The translations under genes and the position numbers were made by a program. The notes under the pieces were generated by a model. It was not told the origin of the DNA and made no database searches. It saw only the letters and a program-made list of their open reading frames with translations. A stretch of DNA of 64,000 nucleotides, from NCBI GenBank assembly GCA_036925085.1, contig JAUPFP010000009.1, forward strand, positions 2,524,001 through 2,588,000, given 5' to 3'. Source of the stretch: Brachycybe producta. Lineage: Eukaryota > Arthropoda > Diplopoda > Playtdesmida > Andrognathidae. This document shows, piece after piece, positions 11,401 to 20,993 of this stretch (position 1 is its first letter; each line of letters opens with the position of its first letter).

Positions 11401-14400
11401 GTAAATTTATTTAAGGTATCCTTCTTCCTATAACGAGGAATACTGGATAGGTCATTCGAGGATCCTCCCGTCAAAATTTGATAAATTAACAGGTCGCACT
11501 AGTAGAGGCTACCGTGTACAAAATTTCAGCTCTCTTAGGTTATTATGGGAGAAATAAAAATCCACGCAAACACAGGCAATGCAGTGCCGCAGGCCTTTGG
11601 GGTGGGGAGGTCGTGCACCGCACGACTTGAATTACCCTAAAAAACACTTTCTAGTTTATTTTCATTTTGATCCTGAAAGACAAAATATGTAATCAAAGTT
11701 GGAAAACCAAACTGTCATAAAAGATTATTTGAAAAATTTAAAAATTGCTAATTAAAAAAAAACGGAAAATTGAAAATCTTTGAAATTAAAACAAAATTCA
11801 AATTCAAATTAATATTAATATTAATGTAACACCCAGTGAGTCGTGATCCCTCCAGAATGCTAGCCTGAGAGGTGTACGACTCATTTCTGTCCTCCTTTGG
11901 GACAATGGTCACTTGGTCCTGGTTACACCTTGTAGGTGTACACAGGTTCAAGCATATAAAAAAGCCATGTTTCTCTTTGTTAGCTGTCCATTATTTCGCT
12001 CAAATTGTACTACGTCGATCTTTATCCGTATAACATCATGAGCACGTGGATGCACCTTTGATTCAACAATTCATTTCTGTATGTGTTAATGAAAACTGAC
12101 CCGTCTCTAAACAAGCCGGAGACACCATAAGACAAGAAGACATGCGTTTTCCTTACGAAGCAAATCTACAAGGATGGTCATGGATGGTCACCATCTTTCG
12201 GAGAGATTTCACCCCTACTCAGGAGGACGTCTACCATCCATTACCATCCGCCTATTAGTGTCGCTCCAATCTTCCTCGTGTGGCTACCACGCTATCGAGG
12301 AAGAAACGAGCTACCTAAATAAGAGTCCAAAATTGTCGCATGATTTTGTATTAATTTGTTTAAAGTTTTTGGTACAAAGGTAATTTACTAAATTATCAAC
12401 TAATACGTGGTTGTAAACCTGTAAATTCTGCAAAACTAGTAAACCTGTCATGCAACTTGCACGGCATTTAGATGACATCATGGTTCACCTTTAGTAAGTT
12501 ATGTTCATTTTTTTAATGAAAACATTTGGAGACAGAGGTTTTTTACGTTTTTTATGACTTTCGTGATTTTTCTGAGGCTTTTCTCTAGTGTTTTCGTGTA
12601 GGTCAATAAGAAACCTTTATTTTCGTATATGTAAATTATGTAGAAGTTTGCTTTTGTATAGGCACAATTGAAATCTCCATACACCTATTAATATAGTGAG
12701 ACGTTTTGGGCCCGCCACTTTTTATTAATTTAGCACCGTTTTAGTTTGGGTTTTTAAACTTTGTTTGCACCTTGTATTTTGTTGTAGCTTCTAAGCCACT
12801 CGGTACTCATAGGTACCGATTGACCCAAATTCTATTTTTAAACTTGACCTTATCATTCTCCTCTCTTATGCCATTGTTCTCAACTTCCACATGAGTGGAT
12901 TTTATTGCTTTCTAATTAAGTTGTTTACGTTTTTTGTTTCCCCTTTTAATAGGGGATGAGTCATCGTTTTGGCCAAAGAGACCAATCCATTGATTGTTCT
13001 ATTTGGGCCCAAACTTTATTTCGTCCAATCAGAGAAATGTGTCCTGAGAATCCGACTTCTGGATTCTCAGGGTATAAATAGAGACGTGTTTTTATGTTTG
13101 TTAAGCATTCTTAAAGTTAATTCTAATTCAACTAACCTATGCCCAATTCTGGCTAGGTTTTTACATATTTTTGAACGTTATTATTTTCAAGTGTTGTGTT
13201 GTAAACCAAGTTATCATTTCGCTCATATTTATATATGTGGAATAAATCCTCAACTTCATACTTAAATCTAAACAGTGGTGCTTTTAATTATTCAAGATTA
13301 ATTATTTCGCGACTGTGCAATTCATCATTTCATTGCAGCTCTACACCATTTAGATACTCCAAGTCTTCAACAGGTGCAAACCTGCAATATCGAGTTCGTA
13401 AGCTTATTCAAACTATTTTCAAGGGTAAATTTACAGACGCAAGTCCGAGAAGTACAGAGACAAAAGATCCTCAAACTGTGAGAGTCTTTATAAGAGACTA
13501 GTGAGGACATTAAATAGACATTATATTGATCTAGTCCTCCCGGGCCGATAGAATTAGTGACCTAGCCAATTACTATTAATAGAAGTGAAAACTAGCTCGT
13601 ACCACTTTAAAAGAGCAGATTCTATCCGGGGGAAAAAGGTCTATCACGATAGTATATAGATTAAAGAATATTTTTCCAATTTATCACGCATATTTTCAAG
13701 TATTTTGTTCATATTGTAACACCCAGTAACTCCCGTTCCCGCCAAAACCATAGCCTGGGGTAAACAACTCCTGCTTGTACCTCCCTCCTCTCTGACTCAC
13801 ACTTCTGACGCACATCGAAGTGGCGGAGTGATACACTTAGGACCATGGTCACTTGGACCTGGTTACACCTCAAGGTGTACATAGGTCCAGGGTATAAAAG
13901 GACCGTGTTCCTCTTTGTTCCTCCTCCTTGTCTTTGCTCTCTCTTGTACTATGTTTGATCTTTATCCGTATCACATCATGGGCACGAAGACGCACCTTTA
14001 ATAATGAACATTTATCCTTGTAAACTAAGTGTTTCCGTATAAGGATGAATAAAAGTGTTTATAATGGAAAACAGCGTTGTCTCAATGTTCGGTAACTAAC
14101 CACTTCTCTACAGAGGCCGGAGACATCATCATAAGGCAGGAGACATACAATCCTGAAGAAGCTACAACATCTTCTATCGGTAACAACAACATTGGAGAAG
14201 ATGTACATCAGCATCGACCGAGAGAAGGATGGCCACCATCTTTCTGCATCGATTTCAACCCCATGCAGGAGGATGATCGTAATCCAACTCCATCCAGCTA
14301 TTTCTGTAACTCGGATCTTCTTCGTGCGGGCACCGCGCGATAAAGAGAAGAAACAAGTCGCAGAAAACACCATCTATAAGCTGGTAAAATTAGGAGGTCG

Positions 14401-16942
14401 ATGTCAAAAGCTCACAATATGATTATGAATTTTAATGCATATTTTCATATATATATTTTTTTTAATAATCACTGCCTCCAAGTTTGTTTATTTAGAAATT
14501 TTATTTCAGAAAACAAATGATAACTAGTTTTAATGAATTATGATAAGCACATTTAGATAACATTTAAAAAATGTAAACGATTTTTTTTTAACAAAGTTTA
14601 TGTTAAAAATGTTCGACTGTCAAACATTATTTTTTAAAAAAATACATTAAGATTTAAAAAAAACCCTTCAGTGCCTTCATTTACTATAGTTTCTAATATT
14701 GTTTTCTAAAGGCCGCCACACACGTTCCGGTAAACATTTCAGGTATGCCTGGGCAGGCACGCGTGTGCCGGTTGACCTGACGACATTCAACCACATTCAC
14801 TATACTATTCTAGTTTCTAAATGAAAATAAAAGTTTTCTAGACACTAGAAATTTGCACTTAAGGCATTGTTTATTTTAAATGCCATAACGGGGTTTGGCG
14901 TACTTATTTAAGTAACGCATGCACGCGCCATGCAGATAAGGGGGGAATCGTCGTTTTATCTCATTATTTTTTATCATTTAACAAGATTATGTGTTACATT
15001 ATAAATGTGACACATTCTTTTCTTTGTAAATAGTTCTAGTTGTCAGAAAACATATATTTGTCTTTTGAAAATTTGAATAAAATAGCTCTCTTTAAAACTA
15101 AATCTTAAATCTTCAAAGTGACCGTGTCACATGTTCCGGTACCAGTACCAGTACCACATCTCTTTATGAGATGGTTTGAGCATGGGAACTACGAGTGAGG
15201 AGGATGAGCTGTTTAAACGGGGTGATGGGGTTGGACCTGGGGGGGGGGGGGGGTAAAGTGGTAGAGGAAAGACCAAACAAGCTTGGAATGTGGTGGTAAA
15301 ACGGAATATGGGGGGCATGTGGAGTCTCTGGGAGTTTGTCACAAAATCGAAAGGATGGGAAAGACCGACATAAGACCCATAAGACCGACCCTGCATACTG
15401 CGGTGCAGGAAATGATCATGATCATGATGATGATGATGATCTCTTTTTATTCTAGAAGTACGCCTGTCAGGTTCAGAGGTGTAACGATGGTTCTTGTCGT
15501 CCGGAGACAAGGGGGTTAAATTTGCGCCTCCAACAAATAATATTTCATTTAACCATAGCCAAAATGACTGACTGTTTATAAAATCATGCCCAGTACCGTC
15601 TTTACTATAAGGGCACACGGGGCCCATGCCCAGGGCCCCCGACCTCACGGGGGCCCCGAAAGGCCGATATATTCGCTTACACGAAAAAAAGGAGCTCACA
15701 TTTTTTTCTATTTTTAGGTAAATTACCGTCAACATTTCTAAATTGAAATGTTAATAGGACACCAGATCAGATTTTTAAATTTTTTCTAATTTTTACTATC
15801 CAACGGGGCCCCCAATTCTCGTGTGCCCAAGGGCCCCGACATGCCCTAAGACGGCCCTGATCAGGCCCATCGAGAGAGGAGAGGGTGGGAAAGAGAGGGG
15901 GGGGGACAAATAACCCAGGCTCCGCCCTGGAAAAATAATAGAAATGGGGCCCCCTGCACCTCTTGACCATTTGCGTAATTTTTTAAATCAAAACTTGAAC
16001 CCCCTCTCATTTAGAAAAACTGTATAAACTGTATATATTAAACGATATTAAACTGAAAGTGTTGTTATGGCTAGTTTTGTGAGTCAATTTTAAGCATGTT
16101 TTAATACCCATTTTGTGATTTTGGCTCTCTCTGGGCATGGCACCCAGGGACATGTTTCCCCTACCCCCCCCCCCCCCCCCCCCTAGCTATCCCTCTGGTC
16201 AGGTTTGCCTGCTCAGGGCAGCAGGTCGATCGGACGACATCAGTGCACCATGCACGTGCTCCGGTTTGTTGCTATACTACCACGCTGTCTGTCGTCGTGT
16301 GCCGCGTCGTCGACGACGATCGACCCGGCACCTGAACTGACGCTTGCCACGTCGCTACACATGCTTCGATTTACCCGTGCACTGCACAGATATACGTGCC
16401 GCATAATGCATGCACGTGCACTCTCTTCCATTGTCAATTAAAAAAAAAAGTACAAATGACATACTTGCCTCTAATGGAAAGAAAGGTGCCATAATCGACA
16501 TACTTAAATAAACTCCAAAATGTATTAACGCAAGACATAGTAAAGTTAACTTTTGCTGTCTCGAATACGACTTAAACCCGAAATGTTTTTTCGAACTTTC
16601 TTCTTCTTCTTCTTCTTCTGTTTTACTGTCTCCTCCTCCTCCACCTCCACCTCCTTCCTCGGCATATGAAGATCTATTACTAATTGATTCAACAATGCTA
16701 TTGTAAGGATTGGTTCTGCGATATTTTAACTGAACTAATGACTGCGACCGGTGAACTATTTTACAAATTTTTGCTTGTCTGGAAATATCTTTGCTGTCAC
16801 TTGCAGAACGTTGCTTAATGCAACATTGCTGATGCGGCATTGAAGTAGTAGTAGTATTAGAATGACAAACTTCGACACTGTTTACCGATACATTAACTGT
16901 TTTACCGTTATCTTCGCAAGAATCTGAAGTAACTTCGTCCAT
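2340..16942 (-). CDS. SLC18B1: SLC18B1-like MFS transporter (whole locus, 3' end beyond window)
   Basis: Twelve exons were joined by hand on the minus strand, giving 519 codons with no frame break. The product is a major facilitator superfamily membrane carrier. The closest family I recognise is SLC18B1 (C6orf192), which in vertebrates is a vesicular polyamine transporter; that substrate is inferred from the family. The first 120 or so residues are a low-complexity cytosolic tail with eight Gly and seven Glu in runs. TM1 ends in the family motif APFFPLEAE. Motif-C-like segments GMSAGPALGGALY and FLGPAVGGVLFE mark the middle and TM11. Exon phases agree at every junction. The final exon or exons and the stop codon are not visible and probably lie beyond base 1. 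Introns are filled with transposons. Confidence 0.9.
2499..3596. mobile_element. Palindromic element with CCTTGTTTCCACTGG ends, split by insertion
   Basis: Outer halves (2499-2639 and 3538-3596) match the intact copy at 17865-18045. The middle is a TTAA-flanked element. The halves rejoin at TTAA to recreate the intact sequence. Confidence 0.85.
2640..3537. mobile_element. TTAA-flanked element, copy 1
   Basis: Ends GAGCCTAGGTACA and TGTATCTAGGCTC, flanked by TTAA on both sides (2636-2639 and 3538-3541). The interior holds three tandem units of about 195 bp, each starting AAGGTCCTTCTATTTTT (2822, 3016, 3211). TTAA duplication is typical of piggyBac and Kolobok superfamilies; no transposase is present. 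Confidence 0.85.
3630..3704 (-). CDS. SLC18B1: SLC18B1-like exon 11
   Basis: Encodes HKGGFEDNTATYGLISSIF then SATSSL, matching the family's G-F-E-x-x-x-x-T-x-G-L segment before TM11. The acceptor is GTTTGCAG and the donor GTATGA. Confidence 0.86.
3816..4448. mobile_element. hAT-type foldback element, TGGCGTAGCTAGG ends
   Basis: Terminal repeats CAGTGGCGTAGCTAGG and CTAGCTATGCCACTG with a perfect 8-bp duplication GGATCGGA (3808-3815 and 4449-4456). Poly-C tracts and an internal palindrome around GATTCGGAATCAC. Confidence 0.92.
4458..4990. repeat. 16-17 bp tandem repeat (AAATGTATTTTAGGTG)
   Basis: About 17 clear units to 4760, then increasingly diverged units with GGTGAA and TTTAGG spacing to 4990. 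Sits directly beside the hAT element's right target duplication. Confidence 0.85.
5005..5100 (-). CDS. SLC18B1: SLC18B1-like exon 10
   Basis: Encodes DMIYNIISLLFLGITLGIG then VIPTFQAMLDEA, matching the family's G-(x)-IPTF segment at TM10. The donor is GTTAGT. Confidence 0.87.
5188..5282 (-). CDS. SLC18B1: SLC18B1-like exon 9
   Basis: Encodes GYKYTMMCIGSVLTGGCLIL then MGPSIILPFLE (TM9). The acceptor is GATTTTAG and the donor GTAAAA. Two bases carry over. Confidence 0.86.
5783..5950. mobile_element. Truncated TGGCGTAGCTA element
   Basis: The left end CAGTGGCGTAGCTA and the following poly-C tract match the hAT elements at 3816 and 10405. A proper right end with duplication is not visible. Confidence 0.5.
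6059..6157 (-). CDS. SLC18B1: SLC18B1-like exon 8
   Basis: Thirty-three codons beginning FGVTPETTGILFLLLAATYS and ending IGYIEDKW (TM8 and the following loop, equivalent to the GLLSDK loop of the family). Phase 0 at both ends. Confidence 0.88.
6255..6394 (-). CDS. SLC18B1: SLC18B1-like exon 7
   Basis: Encodes DFEESASPSLLRLLRVPGI then a hydrophobic run ending GIWGFLDATLEQNLSE (start of the C-terminal half, TM7). The acceptor is TATTTCAG and the donor GTAGAT. Confidence 0.87.
6507..6706. repeat. TTTGCCCTAAA short repeats in a foldback
   Basis: Six or so TTGCCCTAAA units face an inverted block (TTTAGGGCAAG) at 6676-6700. Confidence 0.6.
6704..7060. repeat. Tandem duplication of about 165 bp
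   Basis: Two successive copies begin AATGGGTCAAAAGCCA and share CAAAAATCGAAAAATATTT and CCCAAAAAGCTTGGAAAAG. A third start appears near 7040. Confidence 0.65.
7109..7205 (-). CDS. SLC18B1: SLC18B1-like exon 6
   Basis: Encodes LGGYELPFYSLGSFMM then ATVPVCLIILPDPQIK (TM6). The better-looking donor at 7102 would create a stop at the junction. The donor GTACAT at 7108 keeps the frame and was chosen. Confidence 0.82.
7282..7350 (-). CDS. SLC18B1: SLC18B1-like exon 5 (motif C)
   Basis: Twenty-three codons, GLMETFVGLGMSAGPAL then GGALYS. This is the antiporter-like motif C of TM5. The donor GTTGGT is non-consensus but is the only one that keeps the frame into the next exon. Confidence 0.86.
7490..8650. 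mobile_element. Element with GGATCCACAT-type ends, split by TTAA element
   Basis: The left arm begins GGCTGATCCACATCATTG and the right arm ends CTTGATGTGGATCGG. The same family is at 47954, 57236 and 60629. Compared with 57265-57300, the uninterrupted sequence would read GAAACACTT-GAGTTTCTG at the insertion. Confidence 0.75.
7904..8609. mobile_element. TTAA-flanked element, copy 2 (reverse orientation)
   Basis: Ends GAGGCTAGATAC and GATCTAGGCTC with TTAA at 7900-7903 and 8610-8613. Contains roughly two of the 195-bp units in reverse. Confidence 0.85.
8754..8901 (-). CDS. SLC18B1: SLC18B1-like exon 4
   Basis: Begins TLDYINDYTIFASFCFVLRS and continues through a GAAAFFTAAWTTIADVFPDD segment (TM4 and the central cytosolic turn). 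The donor GTAAGT is ideal. The exon ends in phase 0. Confidence 0.88.
9043..9248 (+). mobile_element. Short Helitron-like element, 3' hairpin and CTAG
   Basis: Ends in the hairpin CCCGTTATTTATGACAGG, then TTACCCCA and CTAG before T. The left end is AT-rich (TTTTATATATATTAAAC). Related to the copies at 18422, 36800, 55377 and 58511. Confidence 0.7.
9300..9700. other. GC-rich island in transporter intron 3
   Basis: Contains GCCGC tandem units (9345-9362) and the two facing motifs GTGCTGCGCCGCG and GGTGCTGCGCGCC. No exon could be tied to it; it may be a diverged foldback element. Confidence 0.35.
9910..9983 (-). CDS. SLC18B1: SLC18B1-like exon 3
   Basis: Encodes ITHAGVKFTLISGIFLASG then CNILF (TM3). 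The acceptor is CAATTAG. The donor GTTAGT has U at +3. The exon leaves GG for the next Gly codon. Confidence 0.87.
10033..11257. mobile_element. Foldback element with GATGCTACACGTAGCAAC ends, split by hAT
   Basis: The left end GCTGATGCTACACGTAGCAA is mirrored by TTGCTACGTGTAGCATCGGC at the right end. The hAT element at 10405-11094 interrupts it. Confidence 0.8.
10405..11094. mobile_element. hAT-type element with 8-bp duplication, second copy
   Basis: Ends CAGTGGCGTAGCTAGG and CCTAGCTATGCTACTG. The perfect duplication GCTGTTCA is at 10397-10404 and 11095-11102. Shares both arms with the 3816 copy in opposite order. Confidence 0.92.
11279..11374 (-). CDS. SLC18B1: SLC18B1-like exon 2
   Basis: Thirty-two codons in phase 0, starting AELKGMSMSVTGYVFSSYAL and ending in PFMGKV (TM2 and its cytosolic end). 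The acceptor is TTTGCAG and the donor GTAAGC. Confidence 0.88.
11826..12320 (+). mobile_element. LTR-like unit, copy 1
   Basis: Starts TGTAACACCCAGTGAG and shares long blocks with 13713-14370: CAATGGTCACTTGG, CTGGTTACACCT, GATCTTTATCCGTAT and GGATGGTCACCATCTTTC. A TATA-like motif precedes a CTCTTTGTT block as in an LTR promoter. Confidence 0.55.
12950..13650 (+). mobile_element. LTR-like or TRIM-like unit
   Basis: Has a TATA box (GGTATAAATAGAG, 13070) and the block TTAGTGACCTAGCCAAT (13554) shared with 30230-30790, which also starts with a GATGAGTCAT block and a TATA box. No reading frame of gag or pol type. Confidence 0.5.
13713..14370 (+). mobile_element. LTR-like unit, copy 2
   Basis: TGTAACACCCAGTAACTCCC start, TATA box in GGTATAAAAGGACC (13893), AATAAAAG poly(A)-like signal (14049), and a short downstream block resembling copy 1. 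Either solo LTRs or a non-coding element. Confidence 0.55.
14420..15120. other. AT-rich intron sequence
   Basis: Nothing coding recognised. A short GC-rich patch at 14710-14790 has ACACACGTTCCGG and GGCACGCGTGTGCCGG palindromic pieces. Confidence 0.4.
15590..15870. mobile_element. Foldback element with GGGCCCCG ends
   Basis: TACCGTCTTTACTATAAGGG and GGGGGCCCCGAAAGGCC on the left face CGGGGCCCCCAATTCTCG and CATGCCCTAAGACGGCCC on the right. Confidence 0.65.
16180..16438. other. GC-rich island in transporter intron 1
   Basis: Rich in CACGTG, TCGTCG and GCATGCACGTGC motifs just downstream of exon 1. Possibly a regulatory segment or an old repeat. No coding evidence. Confidence 0.35.
16469..16942 (-). 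CDS. SLC18B1: SLC18B1-like exon 1 (start, N-tail, TM1)
   Basis: The start ATG at 16942 opens a 158-codon exon beginning MDEVTSDSCEDN. Residues near 97-115 are Gly and Glu homopolymers encoded by CCT/CCA-like and CTT microsatellites (plus-strand 16600-16660). TM1 follows and ends APFFPLE. The exon ends in phase 0 at GAG followed by GCAAGT, a GC donor. Confidence 0.9.
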
Positions 16943-17454
16943 TTCTTTTTTTTTTTTTACAAAATTCTATTAGAAATTCAAAGAAACAGATAGATATTCT
17001 TATGTATAAGAGATTTTGGAGCAAATCGAAATATGACAGACAAGTTTACTTAGTTTACTCTTTAACTTTATGTCTCGAATATACGAATAAATGAAAATGA
17101 ATCATTCCCAATGTGATTAAAAAAAAAACTTTAAACTGTTTATCAAACCGATTTCATTTCATTTATCTTTAGTATAAAATTACAATGAACTGTTTTATTA
17201 GATTAGAAGAAATGGAGAAACAAAATATGTCTTATTAAAATCATATTAAAACTAAAGCTATAGTGTCTGTAACAAGATGGCGGCCATACGATTTTTTTTC
17301 TTAAAAAAAAACCCCCGGCTTTCTATATGAGTGGTTTTTTTTACCCTTCTATTGGCTAAAACACTTTCTAGTTTAGTTTCTCTTCATTTTGCTCTTGAAA
17401 GAGAGGACAGGAATTATTCTACGCCCCGCCCACCCAGAGAGTATATGAAAGACT

Positions 17455-17590
17455 ACAGGCAATTAGAAATGGGGACAAACAGAAGTTGGCTCCGCCCTTT
17501 TCATGACGACCGGCAACTTCTAATTGGTTTGTTGTCTGGTTCGACGTTGAAAAGAGCGCGGAGCATGTGACGTCATCAGACTATATAACC
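17455..17590. mobile_element. MITE family A, truncated copy
   Basis: ACAGGCAATTAGAAATGGGG start and the first two thirds of the element are present. The right end is lost near CAGACTATATAACC. Confidence 0.8.
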
Positions 17591-17864
17591 TGTGTAAAGA
17601 CTTTATAAGCAGCCATTTGCAAAATATGCAGATGAAAGATTTAGAAATCGTTAACGGTTTGGAACCGGGTTCGCCAATTACTGGAACTGATACAAGCCGG
17701 TTCGCCAGTATAGATTGCAAACTAATAAGAGCTGGTTCAGCGAACCAAGTAGAATCGGTACGGTTTCTACCTAATGTGCGGCACAAATATGCTAATGCAG
17801 ACGACACTTAGCATCACGACATGTTCATAAAAAGTTTCTATAGTTTCTTTAAATTTTTTTCCAG

Positions 17865-18045
17865 AGGCCTTGTTTCCATTGGGGTGAAAATTTGAACTTT
17901 TTTTGAAAATTTCTTCTGGTGAAAAGTAGAAGAAACGTGGCCCCCGTCTGTTCACTATCATAGGCAAAGGTCACGTTATGTTCTATTTTTCACCAGTTGA
18001 CATTTTCAAAAAGTTCAAATTTTTGCTCCAGTGGAAACAAGGCCT
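17865..18045. mobile_element. Intact palindromic element, AGGCCTTGTTTCCA ends
   Basis: 181-bp element with ends AGGCCTTGTTTCCATTGG and CCAGTGGAAACAAGGCCT. It is the uninterrupted reference for the copy split at 2499-3596. A truncated copy lies at 27145-27190. Confidence 0.85.
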
Positions 18046-18356
18046 AATACCTAGTACACACATCTGATAATTTAAATACATTTAAATAATAAACGTGTTC
18101 TACAGAGCCCTGTGAAGGGCAAGCAAACAATATGTCGAATTCAATTTATTCAGTTAATTAATCTGAAATTATTGATTTAATTACTTAAATATTAATATAT
18201 AAACTATTGACAAAATATTGATTTAGTATTTCAATTTAAAATATTAATAATAAAGTCAATTTTTATTTGGTTCGTGGCCTTAACTGGATTCCATATAATT
18301 CACCTAAACACATTTAATTTGAATTCATTTAACTCATGTGTTGTGTACAAGGTATA
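18046..18356. mobile_element. AT-rich MITE with TACCTAGTACACAC ends
   Basis: Left end ATACCTAGTACACACAT, right end TGTGTACAAGGTAT. Interior carries ACGTGTTCTACAGAGCCC and GAATTCAATTTATTCAG blocks. Other copies: 34690-34935, 34935-35150 (inverted), 37118-37243 (partial) and 40293-40602. Confidence 0.75.
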
Positions 18357-18421
18357 TCAAGGTATATAAAAATAACAATGTGACACATTTTTATGGGTAG
18401 AAAATGAAAAGTAATTAAATA

Positions 18422-18786
18422 CTAGTGGGGTAACCCATCATAAATGACGGGAGCAAAATTCACAGGCAATTGTGCGCATGCGCGTCGTTTTTTCCTTTTT
18501 TTACTCCTTTCATTTCAATTTCAGTCACCCCCTCCCACTTTTCTCTTTCTCTCTCTCCCCTTCTACACTTTCCAACCTTTTCCCCTCACCCCTCCCACTT
18601 TTCTCTCTCTCTCCCCTTCTACACTTTCCAACCTTTTCCCTCTCACCCCCTCCCACTTTTCTCTCTCCCCCCTTCTACACTTTCCAAAGGAAGAGTTCAA
18701 CATATAGTTGACCTTGAGAAAAAAAAAACGGTTCATTTATTCAAATTTCTATAAATTCTGACGTGCTTCAATGGTTTTTGTTACTC

Positions 18787-18819
<33 letters not shown>

Positions 18820-18843
18820 AGACCTGGGATATTATATATATAA
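18422..18843 (-). mobile_element. Non-autonomous Helitron, copy 1
   Basis: Read on the minus strand it starts TTATATATATAATATCCC, continues with a (TG)n tract, then pyrimidine/purine-biased repeats, and ends with hairpin CCCGTCATTTATGATGGG, TTACCCCA and CTAG before T. Flanked by A and T as Helitrons require. Confidence 0.8.
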
Positions 18844-19084
18844 TTTTAAGAAATAAAAATAATTTTGCTGGTTTCGCATACTTTTTAAGGAAAAATAGAA
18901 CCAAGTGAATTTTTTTTTTTAAATTAATTACTCTCACATTTAATGAGTGTCTGGTTCTAGGCATTTTCACGTTTCTTTAAGGCTGAGCAGATGGCCCTTA
19001 AATCTTGCAAATCATATTTAGGAAGTTAAAGTCATAATCACATGTTTTGAATCATTTGAAACTAGACGACATTTTAAAAACTTT

Positions 19085-19800
19085 GGAGCCTAAATACACC
19101 TCCATACTGTTGGTTTGAGCAGATGACAATGAGACATAATATGAGTGTTACTATATGATGTTACAAAAATTTCAAGAAATAATCTCACAATCGCTCAGTG
19201 AAGATACAGTGAAGTGCAAAATGCAATAAAAAGTATTATTCTTTAAGCGCTCGCTCGATTTATATAATTATTGAAAAGGTCCTTCTATTTTTTAATAGCG
19301 TTTAAAATCGCACGTTTTTTAACTTCATGTTAAGTTCCGTAGAACCAAAACACTTTCCCACAAAAGTTAGAAGAACTCTTCGTTAAGAATGACTTAGAAC
19401 AATAACAGAATAATTAGCACGTGCAGTAATGTATTGGCTTCACTATGTTTTCTTTTTATAAATTTTGAAAAGGTCCTTCTATTTTTATACAAGGTTCAAA
19501 ATCGTTCGTTTTTTAAACTCCATGTTAAATCCCATTGGACCAAAAAATCGTCCCACAAATATTTGAAGAACTCTTGTTAAAAACGACTTAGAACAATAAC
19601 ACTATAATTAGCACGTGCATTATTCTATTGGCTTCACGCTCATTGCTTTTTATAAGCTTAGCACGTGAAATTATTTTTCTATTAATTATTATATGACTTC
19701 AAACATGGAGAAGAAACGTTAAAAAACCCGTTTTTAAATCAAAAACGATCGCAGCGCCTACATTCGGAGTAAATTTGAATGAAACGCTATATCTAGGCTC
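19085..19800. mobile_element. TTAA-flanked element, diverged copy 3
   Basis: Left end GAGCCTAAATACACC and right end TATATCTAGGCTC followed by TTAA. Two 190-bp units (starts near 19276 and 19468). Confidence 0.7.
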
Positions 19801-20344
19801 TTAAATCAAAAACTATCACTCGAAGAAACATTCGAAGAAATTTTTAATGAAACAACACTGTATCTAGACTAGATATTAATTTTGTTTTTTTGCTAAGCTC
19901 TATAGATGTTTTTTTGGAAAATTTGGACACAAAAACACCACTACACCTAGCAAACATTTTTAGAAACATTACGAAAAAAAAAATTCAAATTGTTTAGAAA
20001 ACTAGACTGGTAGAAGATTATGCTAAACTTTGTTTTATGACAATAACTTAAAAAATAAATATTTTGTAGCACTTTGAAAAATGACCCGGTTTTAGGTTTT
20101 TTTTTTCCATTGACATTTCTTGAAAAACTTTTTTTCACCTTTTTCAAACTGTCATAAAAAGTTTATTTTTGATGTAATCATCATGAAAATAGTTTTAGCA
20201 CAATCACTGACTATTCAAGTTTCTAAAACACTTTGGATTTTTTCGTAATGTTTCTTCTTCTGATAAACGTTCGCTTGAAAAACAAATTTTATTTTCAAAA
20301 TTGTGGAGTCGAGGCAAGAGACTTCCTATAGAACATAATAGCAA

Positions 20345-20519
20345 AGGCATCTGTAGACAGCTTCAGAATGTCTTTGGCTCCGCCCTTTTATGAGCGTCAG
20401 ACCAAGTATCAACCAATTAGAAATTAAAAGGGCGAGGCATGTGAAATCAGACCCAATAACAAACCAGTTAGAAATGGATGACGCTCAAAGAAATTCTGAA
20501 GTTGTCTACAGATGCCTGT
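20345..20519. mobile_element. MITE family C, copy 1
   Basis: Ends AGGCATCTGTAGACAGCTTC and GTTGTCTACAGATGCCT with the shared core CCGCCCTTTTATGAGCGTCA. Confidence 0.85.
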
Positions 20520-20780
20520 CATAATATCCACTGCAGTGGCGCCATCTGTCTCAGATGGACAAACAAAATATCTATTCAGCCACCTTAATAATTCAAATAA
20601 AATTTAAAAATTAAACTTTTTTTTAGTTTTGTATGGTGAGATTTTTAGTAATTTAAAAATTGATAAAAATATATTATTTTTTATTTTAATAATAAAATAA
20701 TTAATAAATTAATGGTTTATTGGAGATCATAAACGACGTACTTTTTAAAAAAAAAAAAGCAAAAATGCAAAATTTTAACA

Positions 20781-20852
20781 AGGTTCTACCGAGATTTGAA
20801 CTCGGATCGCTGGATTCAAAGTCCAGAGTGCTAACCATTACACCATAGAACC
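20781..20852 (-). tRNA. tRNA-Gln (UUG)
   Basis: A 72-nt gene on the minus strand beginning GGTTCTATGGTGTAATGG. The anticodon stem-loop is CTGGACTTTGAATCCAG with anticodon TTG. The T arm has the B box GAGTTCAAATCTC. The acceptor stem GGTTCTA/TAGAACC pairs fully. Discriminator is U. A T-run follows on the minus strand as a Pol III stop. Confidence 0.97.
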
Positions 20853-20993
20853 AGTTGTTATGTTTGGCTTCTTCGTAAAGAGTAATTGCGGATACTTATA
20901 ATTTAATTTTAATTTTCTTTTGTTAGTGAATATAAATTTCCCAATACCATATTTTATCATTAATTTTTTTTCAAAAACGTTAAAAGTTTAGAA

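Noticed and set aside
15127-15735. 202-codon minus-strand frame with His and Pro runs
   Set aside because: Composed of microsatellite and foldback sequence; no conserved domain.
18444-18754. Overlapping frames rich in Ser, Pro and Phe (similar sets near 21318, 36800, 55017 and 55324)
   Set aside because: All fall in the pyrimidine-rich interior of the Helitron copies and are open in all three frames.
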